Under the pieces are notes generated by a model that worked only from the letters and a program-made list of their open reading frames with translations, did not search any database and was not told the origin of the DNA. A program made the position numbers and the translations under genes. This document shows positions 9,098-17,343 of a stretch of DNA of 35,697 bases, piece after piece. This stretch comes from Eubacteriales bacterium (GTDB taxonomy: Bacteria; Bacillota; Clostridia; Peptostreptococcales; Anaerovoracaceae): assembly GCA_029098205.1 (NCBI GenBank), contig JAQXNW010000006.1, positions 1 through 35,697 on the forward strand. Reading direction: 5' to 3'. Numbering within the stretch: position 1 is the stretch's first letter; each line of letters begins with the position of its first letter.

Positions 9098-9168
9098 CTC
9101 GGGTGCTTTACCAATAATTTTTGATGATTTACGTTTTTCGATCGGGCAGAGAGTTACGCCTCTTGCGG

Positions 9169-9486
9169 TTACTGTCCCAACTTCTCCTGGATCGCCTGCT
9201 TCATGATTTCCTTCGGCTGGAATCCGACCAGGCGGCCTGCTTCTTCTCCATTCTTGAGAATCAGCACCGTCGGAACGCTCATAATTCCGTATTTCATCGC
9301 GAGTTCCTGAGAATCGTCGACATCGACGTTATAGAACTTCGCGTCGGTCAGCTCCTCGGAGATGTCCGCGATAACCGGTCCCAGCATCTTGCACGGACCG
9401 CACCATGTCGCGGAGAAATCGATGACGGCTCTTTCGTCTTTCATTGCTTCATTCCGAAATTCTTCAGCGGAAATTTTCTTGATCAT
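9169..9486 (-). CDS. trxA: Thioredoxin
   Basis: 'VIDFSATWCGPCKMLGPVIADISEEL...VDDSQELAMKYGIMSVPTVLILKNGEE' with WCGPC active site. Confidence 0.96.
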   Translation of the reverse strand: MIKKISAEEFRNEAMKDERAVIDFSATWCGPCKMLGPVIADISEELTDAKFYNVDVDDSQELAMKYGIMSVPTVLILKNGEEAGRLVGFQPKEIMKQAIQEKLGQ

Positions 9487-10379
9487 CTGGAACCTTCCTT
9501 TCTCTTCTGTTCATCCAGATAGGCGGCAGCCGAAAGCGCGGCGACATTTCCTTCTCCGACGGCTTTCGCGTCCTGATAAGGCTGCCCGGTGATATCTCCC
9601 GCCGCGAAGCAGCCTGCAATATTTGTTGCCATATTCCGGCCGGTCACGATGTGCGCGCCGTCCGTTTCGAGCCCGGGCACCAGACGGGAAGGCGCGATGC
9701 TTTCCCGAAGGACAAAGACTCCGTTTGTAACATATTCATTACCCGATTCGGTGCGGAGGCAAACACCTTCCGTAGGATTTGAAGGATTCTGAAGATGGAT
9801 TTCCTTCGGTTTCTCCCGAAGAATCTCGACATTCTCCGGAAGTCCTTCTGGCTCTTCCGGATACTGCGGAAAATAGAATACCTTCGCCGCGACCTCCGCC
9901 AGGAATGCGGCTTCGGCTTCTTCCTTCGGAGCATAGCCGATGACCGCAGAGGTCTTTCCATGATAAAGTGTTGCGTCGCAGGTCGCGCAGTAGCTGACGC
10001 CCCGTCCGAGATTCTCTTCCTCACCGGGAAGGGTCTTTCCCATTACGACGCCGGACGCGAGGATGACGGCGGAAGCTGTGTACATATTTTCGCCGGCCTG
10101 AATGGCAAATTCGCTTCCCATTGCGTAGACGGCGCTTACGCGCTCTTCAGTAACAGGAATTCCGCGTGCGTCAAGATGCGAGAGAAATGTTTTCGCCAGA
10201 TCCTCTCCGGTAATCGAAGGAAGCCCCGGGTAATTTTCGATTAAATGACTCTTCTTTACTTTCTGGCTGATTTCCCGGCTTCCGAAAAGAAGAATCTTCT
10301 TATTTCTGTTTTTCGCGGTGAGCGCCGCAGACACGCCCGCAGGACCGGTGCCGATGATGGCGATATCGTATTTTTCCAT
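9483..10379 (-). CDS. trxB: Thioredoxin reductase-like FAD/NAD(P) oxidoreductase
   Basis: 'YDIAIIGTGPAGVSAALTAKNRNKKILLFG', 'YCATCDATLYHGKTSAVIG', 'GCFAAGDITGQPYQDAKAVGEGNVAALSAAAYL'; stop overlaps start of trxA; start taken as the internal Met preceding EKYDIAIIG. Confidence 0.9.
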   Translation of the reverse strand: MEKYDIAIIGTGPAGVSAALTAKNRNKKILLFGSREISQKVKKSHLIENYPGLPSITGEDLAKTFLSHLDARGIPVTEERVSAVYAMGSEFAIQAGENMYTASAVILASGVVMGKTLPGEEENLGRGVSYCATCDATLYHGKTSAVIGYAPKEEAEAAFLAEVAAKVFYFPQYPEEPEGLPENVEILREKPKEIHLQNPSNPTEGVCLRTESGNEYVTNGVFVLRESIAPSRLVPGLETDGAHIVTGRNMATNIAGCFAAGDITGQPYQDAKAVGEGNVAALSAAAYLDEQKRKEGSR

Positions 10380-10655
10380 ATCGGATTCCTTTCCGATGTT
10401 TTTAATAATGAGTAAAAAATTAAATAATAATGTAATGAGTAAAATTTTCGGAAGCAAAGCAGGCCGCGGTATCTGCTGTCTGCCTTTCTGCATCCATGTT
10501 AAGTTATTTATTCTCAGTTTTTTTTAAAATGAAACCGCCCGTGTAAAATTTTCGATGATCCTGAGCGCCGATGCCGAAAAAACGCGCACTTTCCTGTATT
10601 CTGTGGTAGAATCAGCATAGTACATAAAAAAATTGAAGTAGAAGGAGAGAGCGGC

Positions 10656-13600
10656 ATGAACAGTAAGCGGTACGATGGCGTATATTATCCGGTTCGTCCG
10701 ATTACGGATTTGAAAGATATCCTGGTACAGAGCACAGAGATGTTCGCGGACCAGACAGCATATTTGACAAAAGACAAGAAAGAAGGACGGTTCGTTCCAA
10801 TTACATATCGGAAGGTCGGAGAGGACTACCGTGCTCTCGGCACGAAGTTTCGGAGCATGGGGCTCCATGGGAAGAAAATCGGCGTGATCGGGGAAACGCG
10901 CTACGAATGGATTCTGACATACTTTGCGGTCGTTGCGGGCGCGTCGGTGATCGTGCCTTTGGACAAAAATCTTCCGCAGGGCGAACTTCTCGGGCTGATC
11001 GAACGCTCCGAGATGTCCGCACTCGTATTTTCGGATAAATGCCGTAAGAACGTGGAGCCTTTGACGGAAGAGGCCGGGAAAGAAGGAAAGATTCAATATT
11101 TCATCTCGATGGATCAGGAAGAGGAGCAGGACGGCGTCCTGTCTTTCTGGGGCCTTGTGGAGGATGGAAGAGATCTTCTGGAAACGGGCGAAACCGAGTA
11201 TCTGGATCAGGTTGTCGACCCGGATCAGATGTCGACGCTTTTGTTTACGTCCGGGACGACCGGCATGGCGAAGGGCGTTATGATTTCGCACCGGAATATC
11301 GCGTCGAATGTGTATGAGATGTCGAAATTCTTCCATATTCCGGAGCCGGGCATCGTATATTCGGTTCTTCCGATTCATCATGTGTATGAGATGACCTGCG
11401 ATATCTGGACGACGTTCTATCAGGGAAAGACCCTCGCGAACTGCGAAGGTCTGAAATATATTCTGAAAGACATGCAGGAGGTGCATCCGAATGTCATGCT
11501 GGGCGTTCCTCTGATTTTCGAGAAGATGTATAAGGGAATGCTGAAACAGGCGAAACGCCGCGGAGAGGATGAAAAGCTTCTTCGGGCGATCGATCTTTCC
11601 AAGAGACTGAAGCTGTACCGGAATTCCTTCGCGGTGAAGCGGATGTTCCGCGCGATTCACAGCTCCTTCGGCGGCGATATCAAGGCCTTTGTCGTCGGTG
11701 GCGCGGCGGCGGATCCTAAGATCATCGAGGATTTTGAAGCGATGGGATTTCCGATGGTGCAGGGATACGGCATGACGGAAAACTCGCCGATCGTCGCTTT
11801 GAACCCGGACCGCTACCGGAAGGCGGACGCGGTCGGGCAGCCGCTACCGGGAACGAAAATCCGCGTGATCAATCAGGACGAGGATGGAATCGGCGAATTG
11901 ATCGTTAAGGGTCCTTCCGTGATGATGGGATACTATCAGAATGAGGAAGCTACGAAGGAAGCCCTGCAGAACGGCTGGCTTCATACGGGGGATCTGGGAT
12001 ATGAGGATGCGGACGGCTTCTTCCATCTTACGGGACGCAGCAAGACCGTCATTGTTACGAAGGGCGGAAAAAACATCTTCCCGGAGGAAGTGGAAGATAC
12101 GATCCTGAAAAACGACTTGGTGAAGGAAGTTCTGGTACATGGAGTTCCGGACGAACGCGTCGGAAATGTGATCGTCACAGCGGATATTTTCCCGGATTAC
12201 AGTCTTCTTAAGGAACAGCAGGGGGAGATGACAGACAGTGAAGTCTACCATTTCTACCGGAAGCTGATCGATGACGTAAATGAAACGATGCCGCCGTACA
12301 AGCAGGTGAAGCGGATCAACATTCGGAAGACGGAGTTCACCAAGACGACGACCGGAAAAATCAAACGGTATGGAAACCGTCTCTCTGCGGGTGAGATCGC
12401 GTCGGTGGACGAAGGCAAGGGCGAGTATTACGCCGTGAATAAGATCGAGGAAGGAAGAATCCGTGATCTCGTAGAACAGATCAAACAGTCGGATGATCCG
12501 ATTGTGTTGCACCGCGACCTGGAACCTGTTTCGACGGTGAAGGGAATTCTGAAAAGAGCGCTTGAGAAGTATCCGACGCGGATCGCGTTCGCGCAGCGGT
12601 TCGATGAGAGCGGCGATTCCGCGGAGCTCAGCTATGAGCAGGCGATCGCGGATATCGAAGGGCTGGGCACGGCGCTGATCAACCGCGGACTTTCCGGAAA
12701 ACGGATCGCGATTCTTGGGAATAATACGTATTCAGAGGAAATTTCGTTCCTTTCGATTTCGGCAGGCGTCGGATCGGTGGTTCCGATTGACCGGCAGCTG
12801 GATCCGGAGGAAATCCGCCGGCAGATGCGGAAGGTGGACTGCAGCGCGGTGATCTACGATGAGCGGTGCGGGGACCTCATGGATGAGGTTTTGAGCAGCG
12901 AAGAAATGAGCGGAGTGAAGCGCATCGTGTCCGGATCCATCGATGAATCTTTGTTCCGGGAAGAGGAAAGTAAAGAACTCGGCATGAAGGGCGTCTGGTC
13001 CTGGCAGGCTCTGGTAGAGGAAGGAAAGAGGCAGATCGGTCAGGGAGACCGGCAGTACCTGGACGCGAATGTAACCGGCAAAGATGAGGCGGCTGTTTTT
13101 TTCACATCCGGTGTTACGGGCCCTGCGAAGGCGGTCGGACTCACGCATATGAACCTGATGGCGGATCTTATTTCCACGGCGTCGGTTCTGGATATACGGG
13201 AGGATGACACGGTATATTCCGTCATCCCGCCGAACAATATTTATCAGTGCGCGCTGGGCATTCTGATGCCGATGTACAAGGGGGCCAGGATCGCGAACTT
13301 CGAGAGCGTTCTTTCGCTGGAAGAGGATCTTGGAAACTCGCAGCCGACGGTGCTTCTTGCGGAACCGGTTATGATGCAGGAAATTTATGTCCGCATCGAG
13401 GATGAGATCAAGGAGAGCACGCGTCCGGGAAGGCTGGATAACATCCGGCAGCTCCGGAAGATCGCTTCCCGCTTTAACAGCGTAAATCCGCTCCGTGTCT
13501 ATAACAGGACCGCGGAGAAGAAGTTGGGCGGGAAAATGCGTCTCATGATTTCCGGCGGCGGAAAGATCGATCCGGAGGTACTGGATTTCTTTAATGATCT

Positions 13601-13934
13601 TGGAATTACGGCGATTCAGGGATACGGAATGACGGAGTGCGGCGCGGTCGCGGCGATGAATCCGGACGATTCCAAGCTTTCAAATTCCGGATCCTGCGGA
13701 CATATTCTTCCTGGAATCCGGATCCGGATCGCGTCTTCGGAGAAAGGACGCTCCGGCGAGATCTGCATAAAAGGCCGGAATGTCATGAATGGATATATCG
13801 GGGATGAAGAGAAGACAAACGAGGTTCTTCAGAACGAGTGGTTCCATACCGGAGACATCGGATACCTGGACGATAACGGATTCCTATATATTGAAGGACG
13901 GCTGGCGGATTCGGATTCAAGCGAGGAAGAGTAA
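10656..13934 (+). CDS. Tandem AMP-binding protein: complete long-chain acyl-CoA synthetase domain plus a second AMP-binding domain lacking the C-terminal lid
   Basis: 1092 aa; unit 1 has 'LLFTSGTTGMAKGVMISH', 'VQGYGMTENSP', 'LHTGDLGYEDADGFFHLTGRSKTVIVTKGGKNIFPEEVE', 'TKTTTGKIKRYG'; unit 2 has 'FFTSGVTGPAKAVGLTH', 'IQGYGMTECGAV', 'FHTGDIGYLDDNGFLYIEGR' then stops. Confidence 0.92.
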   Translation: MNSKRYDGVYYPVRPITDLKDILVQSTEMFADQTAYLTKDKKEGRFVPITYRKVGEDYRALGTKFRSMGLHGKKIGVIGETRYEWILTYFAVVAGASVIVPLDKNLPQGELLGLIERSEMSALVFSDKCRKNVEPLTEEAGKEGKIQYFISMDQEEEQDGVLSFWGLVEDGRDLLETGETEYLDQVVDPDQMSTLLFTSGTTGMAKGVMISHRNIASNVYEMSKFFHIPEPGIVYSVLPIHHVYEMTCDIWTTFYQGKTLANCEGLKYILKDMQEVHPNVMLGVPLIFEKMYKGMLKQAKRRGEDEKLLRAIDLSKRLKLYRNSFAVKRMFRAIHSSFGGDIKAFVVGGAAADPKIIEDFEAMGFPMVQGYGMTENSPIVALNPDRYRKADAVGQPLPGTKIRVINQDEDGIGELIVKGPSVMMGYYQNEEATKEALQNGWLHTGDLGYEDADGFFHLTGRSKTVIVTKGGKNIFPEEVEDTILKNDLVKEVLVHGVPDERVGNVIVTADIFPDYSLLKEQQGEMTDSEVYHFYRKLIDDVNETMPPYKQVKRINIRKTEFTKTTTGKIKRYGNRLSAGEIASVDEGKGEYYAVNKIEEGRIRDLVEQIKQSDDPIVLHRDLEPVSTVKGILKRALEKYPTRIAFAQRFDESGDSAELSYEQAIADIEGLGTALINRGLSGKRIAILGNNTYSEEISFLSISAGVGSVVPIDRQLDPEEIRRQMRKVDCSAVIYDERCGDLMDEVLSSEEMSGVKRIVSGSIDESLFREEESKELGMKGVWSWQALVEEGKRQIGQGDRQYLDANVTGKDEAAVFFTSGVTGPAKAVGLTHMNLMADLISTASVLDIREDDTVYSVIPPNNIYQCALGILMPMYKGARIANFESVLSLEEDLGNSQPTVLLAEPVMMQEIYVRIEDEIKESTRPGRLDNIRQLRKIASRFNSVNPLRVYNRTAEKKLGGKMRLMISGGGKIDPEVLDFFNDLGITAIQGYGMTECGAVAAMNPDDSKLSNSGSCGHILPGIRIRIASSEKGRSGEICIKGRNVMNGYIGDEEKTNEVLQNEWFHTGDIGYLDDNGFLYIEGRLADSDSSEEE

Positions 13935-13949
13935 CAGGCAGGAGAAGGA

Positions 13950-15053
13950 ATGAACAGGATGCGATATCCCCGTCTTACCATGAATCTGGATAAGCTCCGG
14001 GAGAATGCGGCATACGTTGCGGACCAGTGCGAAGCATGCGGAATTGAAGTGACCGGTGTTGTCAAAGGCTTTTTCGGCGTCCCCGAAATATCCCGGGAGT
14101 TTCTCAATGCCGGAATCAAGACGCTGGCTTCTTCCCGCGTGCGGCAGCTGGCACGTCTTCGGGAATCCGGGATCGATGCCCGGCTGCTTCTGATCCGAAT
14201 CCCGATGATGCGGGAAATTCCGGATGTGATCCGGTATGCGGACGGATCCTTAAACAGCGAGGTTTCTGTGCTTCGCGCGCTCGATGAAGAGGCCGGACGG
14301 CAGGGAAAAATCCATGATGTAATCCTGATGGATGATATCGGAGATCTCCGGGAAGGCTTCTGGGAGCGAAAAGACTTGATCGAATGCGCGCTCGCTGTAG
14401 AGAAGGAGATGCCGAATCTTTATCTGAAAGGGATCGGAACGAACGTAGGATGTTACGGATCTCTGGTTCCGACAAAAGAAAAGCTGCAGGAACTGGTGGA
14501 TGACCACCGGGCGGTCGAAGAAGCGGTCGGCCGGACACTGGACATCTGCTCGGGCGGAGCGACGTCCAGTCTGATGAGGGTCTTTGACGGAGACATGCCG
14601 GAGGGGATTAATCACCTCCGGATCGGAGAGGGAATCATCGTCGCGAGGGATCTTGACAAGCTGTTCGGATATGATCTTTCCAAAATGCACGAAGATATAT
14701 TCCGTCTGGAGGCAGAGATTGTTGAAGTAAAGGACAAGCCCACCTATCCGGTGGGCACGCTCGGGGTTGACGCGTTCGGGCATAGACCGGTTTACGAGGA
14801 CCGCGGCATCCGGAGACGCGCGATTGCGGCGCTTGGAAAGGCAGATTTTGGAAGCAGTCCGGAGGAAATTTTCCCGCTGGATTCGGGCGTGACCGTGATC
14901 GGCGCGTCCAGCGATCATACGCTTCTGGATGTGGAAGATGCGGATCGGGATTTTCACCCGGGCGATATTGTGTCTTTCGCGATTGATTACGCGTCGATGC
15001 TTTATCTTACGAATACGCCGGAAGTTTCGTTTGAGCTGGTTCATAGCAGCTGA
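13950..15053 (+). CDS. PLP-dependent amino-acid racemase (alanine racemase fold; Orr/YhfX-like)
   Basis: 'YPRLTMNLDKLRENAAYVADQCEACGIEVTGVVKGFFGVPEISREFLNAGIKTLASSRVRQLARLR' N-terminal Lys region; 'LDICSGGATSSLMRV...INHLRIGEGIIVA' typical of the ornithine-racemase/YhfX group. Confidence 0.85.
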   Translation: MNRMRYPRLTMNLDKLRENAAYVADQCEACGIEVTGVVKGFFGVPEISREFLNAGIKTLASSRVRQLARLRESGIDARLLLIRIPMMREIPDVIRYADGSLNSEVSVLRALDEEAGRQGKIHDVILMDDIGDLREGFWERKDLIECALAVEKEMPNLYLKGIGTNVGCYGSLVPTKEKLQELVDDHRAVEEAVGRTLDICSGGATSSLMRVFDGDMPEGINHLRIGEGIIVARDLDKLFGYDLSKMHEDIFRLEAEIVEVKDKPTYPVGTLGVDAFGHRPVYEDRGIRRRAIAALGKADFGSSPEEIFPLDSGVTVIGASSDHTLLDVEDADRDFHPGDIVSFAIDYASMLYLTNTPEVSFELVHSS

Positions 15054-15060
15054 AAAAATG

Positions 15061-15101
15061 GCCGCATGGAGTAAAGAAGCTCCATGCGGCTTTTGGCTTT
15101 T
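15061..15101 (+). terminator. Intrinsic terminator
   Basis: Perfect 11-bp stem GCCGCATGGAG (15061-15071) / CTCCATGCGGC (15080-15090) followed by TTTTGGCTTTT. Confidence 0.88.
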
Positions 15102-15249
15102 AAATTCGTATCAGTAAATTACATCAACTGCGGCATCTTTTTCTATTTCCAAAAAGATTTATAGGTTTTCAGGAAACGGATCGTCGATGAGCCTGGTCCA
15201 GTGAAAATCATTCTTCTCCAGTAAATAAAGCTGAAGGAGGGAGGACGCG

Positions 15250-15351
15250 ATGCCCATATACAGTCCAACAGAGGTGCCGGGCGCGATTCACACGAATATG
15301 TCCGGAAATAAGCCGAACGACAGTCTGTTCGGGTTACGGACGGAGGGATGA
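15250..15351 (+). CDS. Possible 33-aa small ORF
   Basis: ATG at 15250 after AAGGAGGGAGGACGCG; MPIYSPTEVPGAIHTNMSGNKPNDSLFGLRTEG; not in supplied ORF track because of size. Confidence 0.35.
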   Translation: MPIYSPTEVPGAIHTNMSGNKPNDSLFGLRTEG

Positions 15352-15558
15352 CCTGCAATTAGAGAACGCGCCGCGGTTTAATTCCTTGTATTTCTTTCCC
15401 GGTCCTCTTTATCTTTATTGTCTTACAGCGCCGGAAACTGTGCTAATATAGAGCTGTGCGGACATTTCTGGCTGCGCGGATATGACAAGCTGTGAGGATA
15501 TCGCTGAGATCTGAGATAATAGAAATCATAATAAAATGGCAGCAGAAATGAGGCGTCC

Positions 15559-16077
15559 ATGAAATACTTGATTATTGTAGATGTGCAGAATGACTTTGTC
15601 GACGGTGCTCTGGGAACGGCGGAGGCGCAGGCAATGCTTCCTGAGCTCCTGAAGAAGGCGGAGAATTTTCAGGGAACCATTATCCTGACGAAAGACACGC
15701 ACACAGAGGATTATCTGAATACGCAGGAAGGGCGCCTGCTTCCGGTTCCTCACTGCATCCGGGGAATGGAAGGATGGGAATTCCCGGAGCCGGTCGCAAA
15801 GCTGGCGGCGACGCGGAATGCCCGCGTTTATGAAAAACCGTGTTTCGGAAGCATGGAGCTCGCAAGGGATCTTGCGGAGGCAGGAGATGCGGAATCGGTG
15901 GAACTTGTCGGACTCTGCACGGATATCTGCGTTATTTCGAACGCGCTTCTGATAAAAGCGGCGCTTCCGGAGGTTCCTGTGTCGGCAGATGCAAGGTGCT
16001 GCGCGGGTGTTACGCCGGAGAAGCATAAGGCGGCGCTTGAGGTGATGCGGAGCTGTCAGGTTCTGGTTGAAGGATGA
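15559..16077 (+). CDS. Isochorismatase/nicotinamidase family cysteine hydrolase
   Basis: 'YLIIVDVQNDFVDGALGT', 'TKDTHTEDYLNTQEGRLLPVPHCIRGMEGWEF', 'VELVGLCTDICVISNALLIKAALPE'. Confidence 0.92.
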   Translation: MKYLIIVDVQNDFVDGALGTAEAQAMLPELLKKAENFQGTIILTKDTHTEDYLNTQEGRLLPVPHCIRGMEGWEFPEPVAKLAATRNARVYEKPCFGSMELARDLAEAGDAESVELVGLCTDICVISNALLIKAALPEVPVSADARCCAGVTPEKHKAALEVMRSCQVLVEG

Positions 16078-16165
16078 GGCCGGAAGGAGTCCGGGCCGCG
16101 GCGGAAAAGCGGCGGGCTTTGTCAGGGCAGACCCCAGGCCCTTACGTAAAGAGAAGGAGACGGTG

Positions 16166-16369
16166 ATGAGCGAATACGATCCGCTATGGCGATATATACA
16201 GGTGAACGCAGAACCGCACGAAATCATTGATTTTGACAAAGCCGAGGAGGTTTCGGATGTCCGGATCGAGCCTTCTTTTCAGGAACATACAAAGGAACTG
16301 ATCGAATACGGTTTTAAGGTCGAGCGGATTTCCTGGAAGCACCGGTGGTTTGAAATCCGGATGTTATAA
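16166..16369 (+). CDS. Small conserved-type hypothetical protein
   Basis: ATG at 16166 with AGAAGGAGA upstream; MSEYDPLWRYIQVNAEPHEIIDFDKAEEVSDVRIEPSFQEHTKELIEYGFKVERISWKHRWFEIRML. Confidence 0.65.
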   Translation: MSEYDPLWRYIQVNAEPHEIIDFDKAEEVSDVRIEPSFQEHTKELIEYGFKVERISWKHRWFEIRML

Positions 16370-16386
16370 CCCGGGAGCTTTGACGG

Positions 16387-16620
16387 GAGTTTGCGGGAAT
16401 CGGAGTCGCCATGAAAATTGTCATGATTACCGGCATGGTTTCTATGGGAATCGGACAAGGCGTACAGCCGCTTTTGGGATATTCATTCGGCGCCGGGAAC
16501 AGGGACCGCTTTAAAAAATATATGAAGTTCTCGCTGCTTTTCGCGACAGGTCTTGGCATCGCGCTTACCGTTCTATGTTATGCTTTTGTGCATTCGATCG
16601 TCGCTGCGAAAGAGATGGAG
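16387..16620 (+). pseudogene. Fragment of a MATE-family transporter
   Basis: 'FAGIGVAMKIVMITGMVSMGIGQGVQPLLGYSFGAGNRDRFKKYMKFSLLFATGLGIALTVLCYAF' aligns by eye with the mid-region of MATE proteins, including the intact MATE at 28940; lacks both ends. Confidence 0.75.
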
Positions 16621-16735
16621 CTGAGTCAAAGGGCCGGCGCTGCGGTAAGCCGACCGGACATTTGCTTTTGCAGCGATCCGGCCGGACGCCTGTAAGACCG
16701 CTGCTTTGCCCGCGGTTCGGCGCCTGCCGCTCGAA

Positions 16736-16764
16736 TTGACAATAATAAAAGCGTAAAGTATAAT
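16736..16764 (+). promoter_or_regulatory. Consensus sigma-A promoter upstream of greA-lysS
   Basis: TTGACA (16736-16741), 17-nt spacer, TATAAT (16759-16764). Confidence 0.85.
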
Positions 16765-16845
16765 ACCAAAGCAAGTACACCTTTTTTGTTTTTTGAGAAA
16801 TTTCGGGATTCGGGAAGGGTGTTTTTCGCGGAAAGCGGGGTTTAT

Positions 16846-17325
16846 ATGGCTGAAAAAATTACAATGACCCAGCAGGAGTTTGAGAAACTTCAGGAAGAGC
16901 TGGAAGCGCAGAAGTCTCGGCGGAAGGGAATCGCAGAGGAAATCGCGATCGCAAGAGGTCATGGAGACTTGTCCGAGAACGCGGAATATGACGCGGCGCT
17001 GAATGAGCAGGCTGAGCTGGAAGAAAACATCAGCAAGCTGGAAGAGCGTGTGCATAATGCGCATATCATTACAGAAGAAGAACTGAGCGAAGGAAAGGTA
17101 AACGTAGGGCATGTCGTGAAAGTGAAGGATCTTTCGACGGAAGAAGAGCTTTTGTTCGAGATCGTCGGACAGGATCCGGATCCGTTCGCGGACATCCCGA
17201 AGATTACACTGAACAGTTCGATTGGACGGAATCTGAATGGAAAGGAAGAAGGAGAAGTCGCGGAAATCATGCTTCCGGACAACCGGGTGCTTCATTATCA
17301 GATTGTTGAAATCCGTCAGAAATAA
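16846..17325 (+). CDS. greA: Transcription elongation factor GreA
   Basis: 'MTQQEFEKLQEELEAQKSRRKGIAEEIAIARGHGDLSENAEYDAALNEQ...' GreA coiled coil and C-terminal FKBP-like domain. Confidence 0.95.
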   Translation: MAEKITMTQQEFEKLQEELEAQKSRRKGIAEEIAIARGHGDLSENAEYDAALNEQAELEENISKLEERVHNAHIITEEELSEGKVNVGHVVKVKDLSTEEELLFEIVGQDPDPFADIPKITLNSSIGRNLNGKEEGEVAEIMLPDNRVLHYQIVEIRQK

Positions 17326-17343
17326 AGGAGTGAGAGAAAGAAT

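Noticed and set aside
8014-9114. 366-aa minus-strand ORF over the CoA-transferase
   Set aside because: Antisense to a clear CoA-transferase and crosses the terminator; no recognisable motifs.
10524-11660. 378-aa minus-strand ORF under the acyl-CoA synthetase
   Set aside because: Antisense to an unambiguous AMP-binding domain; no RBS or family signal seen.
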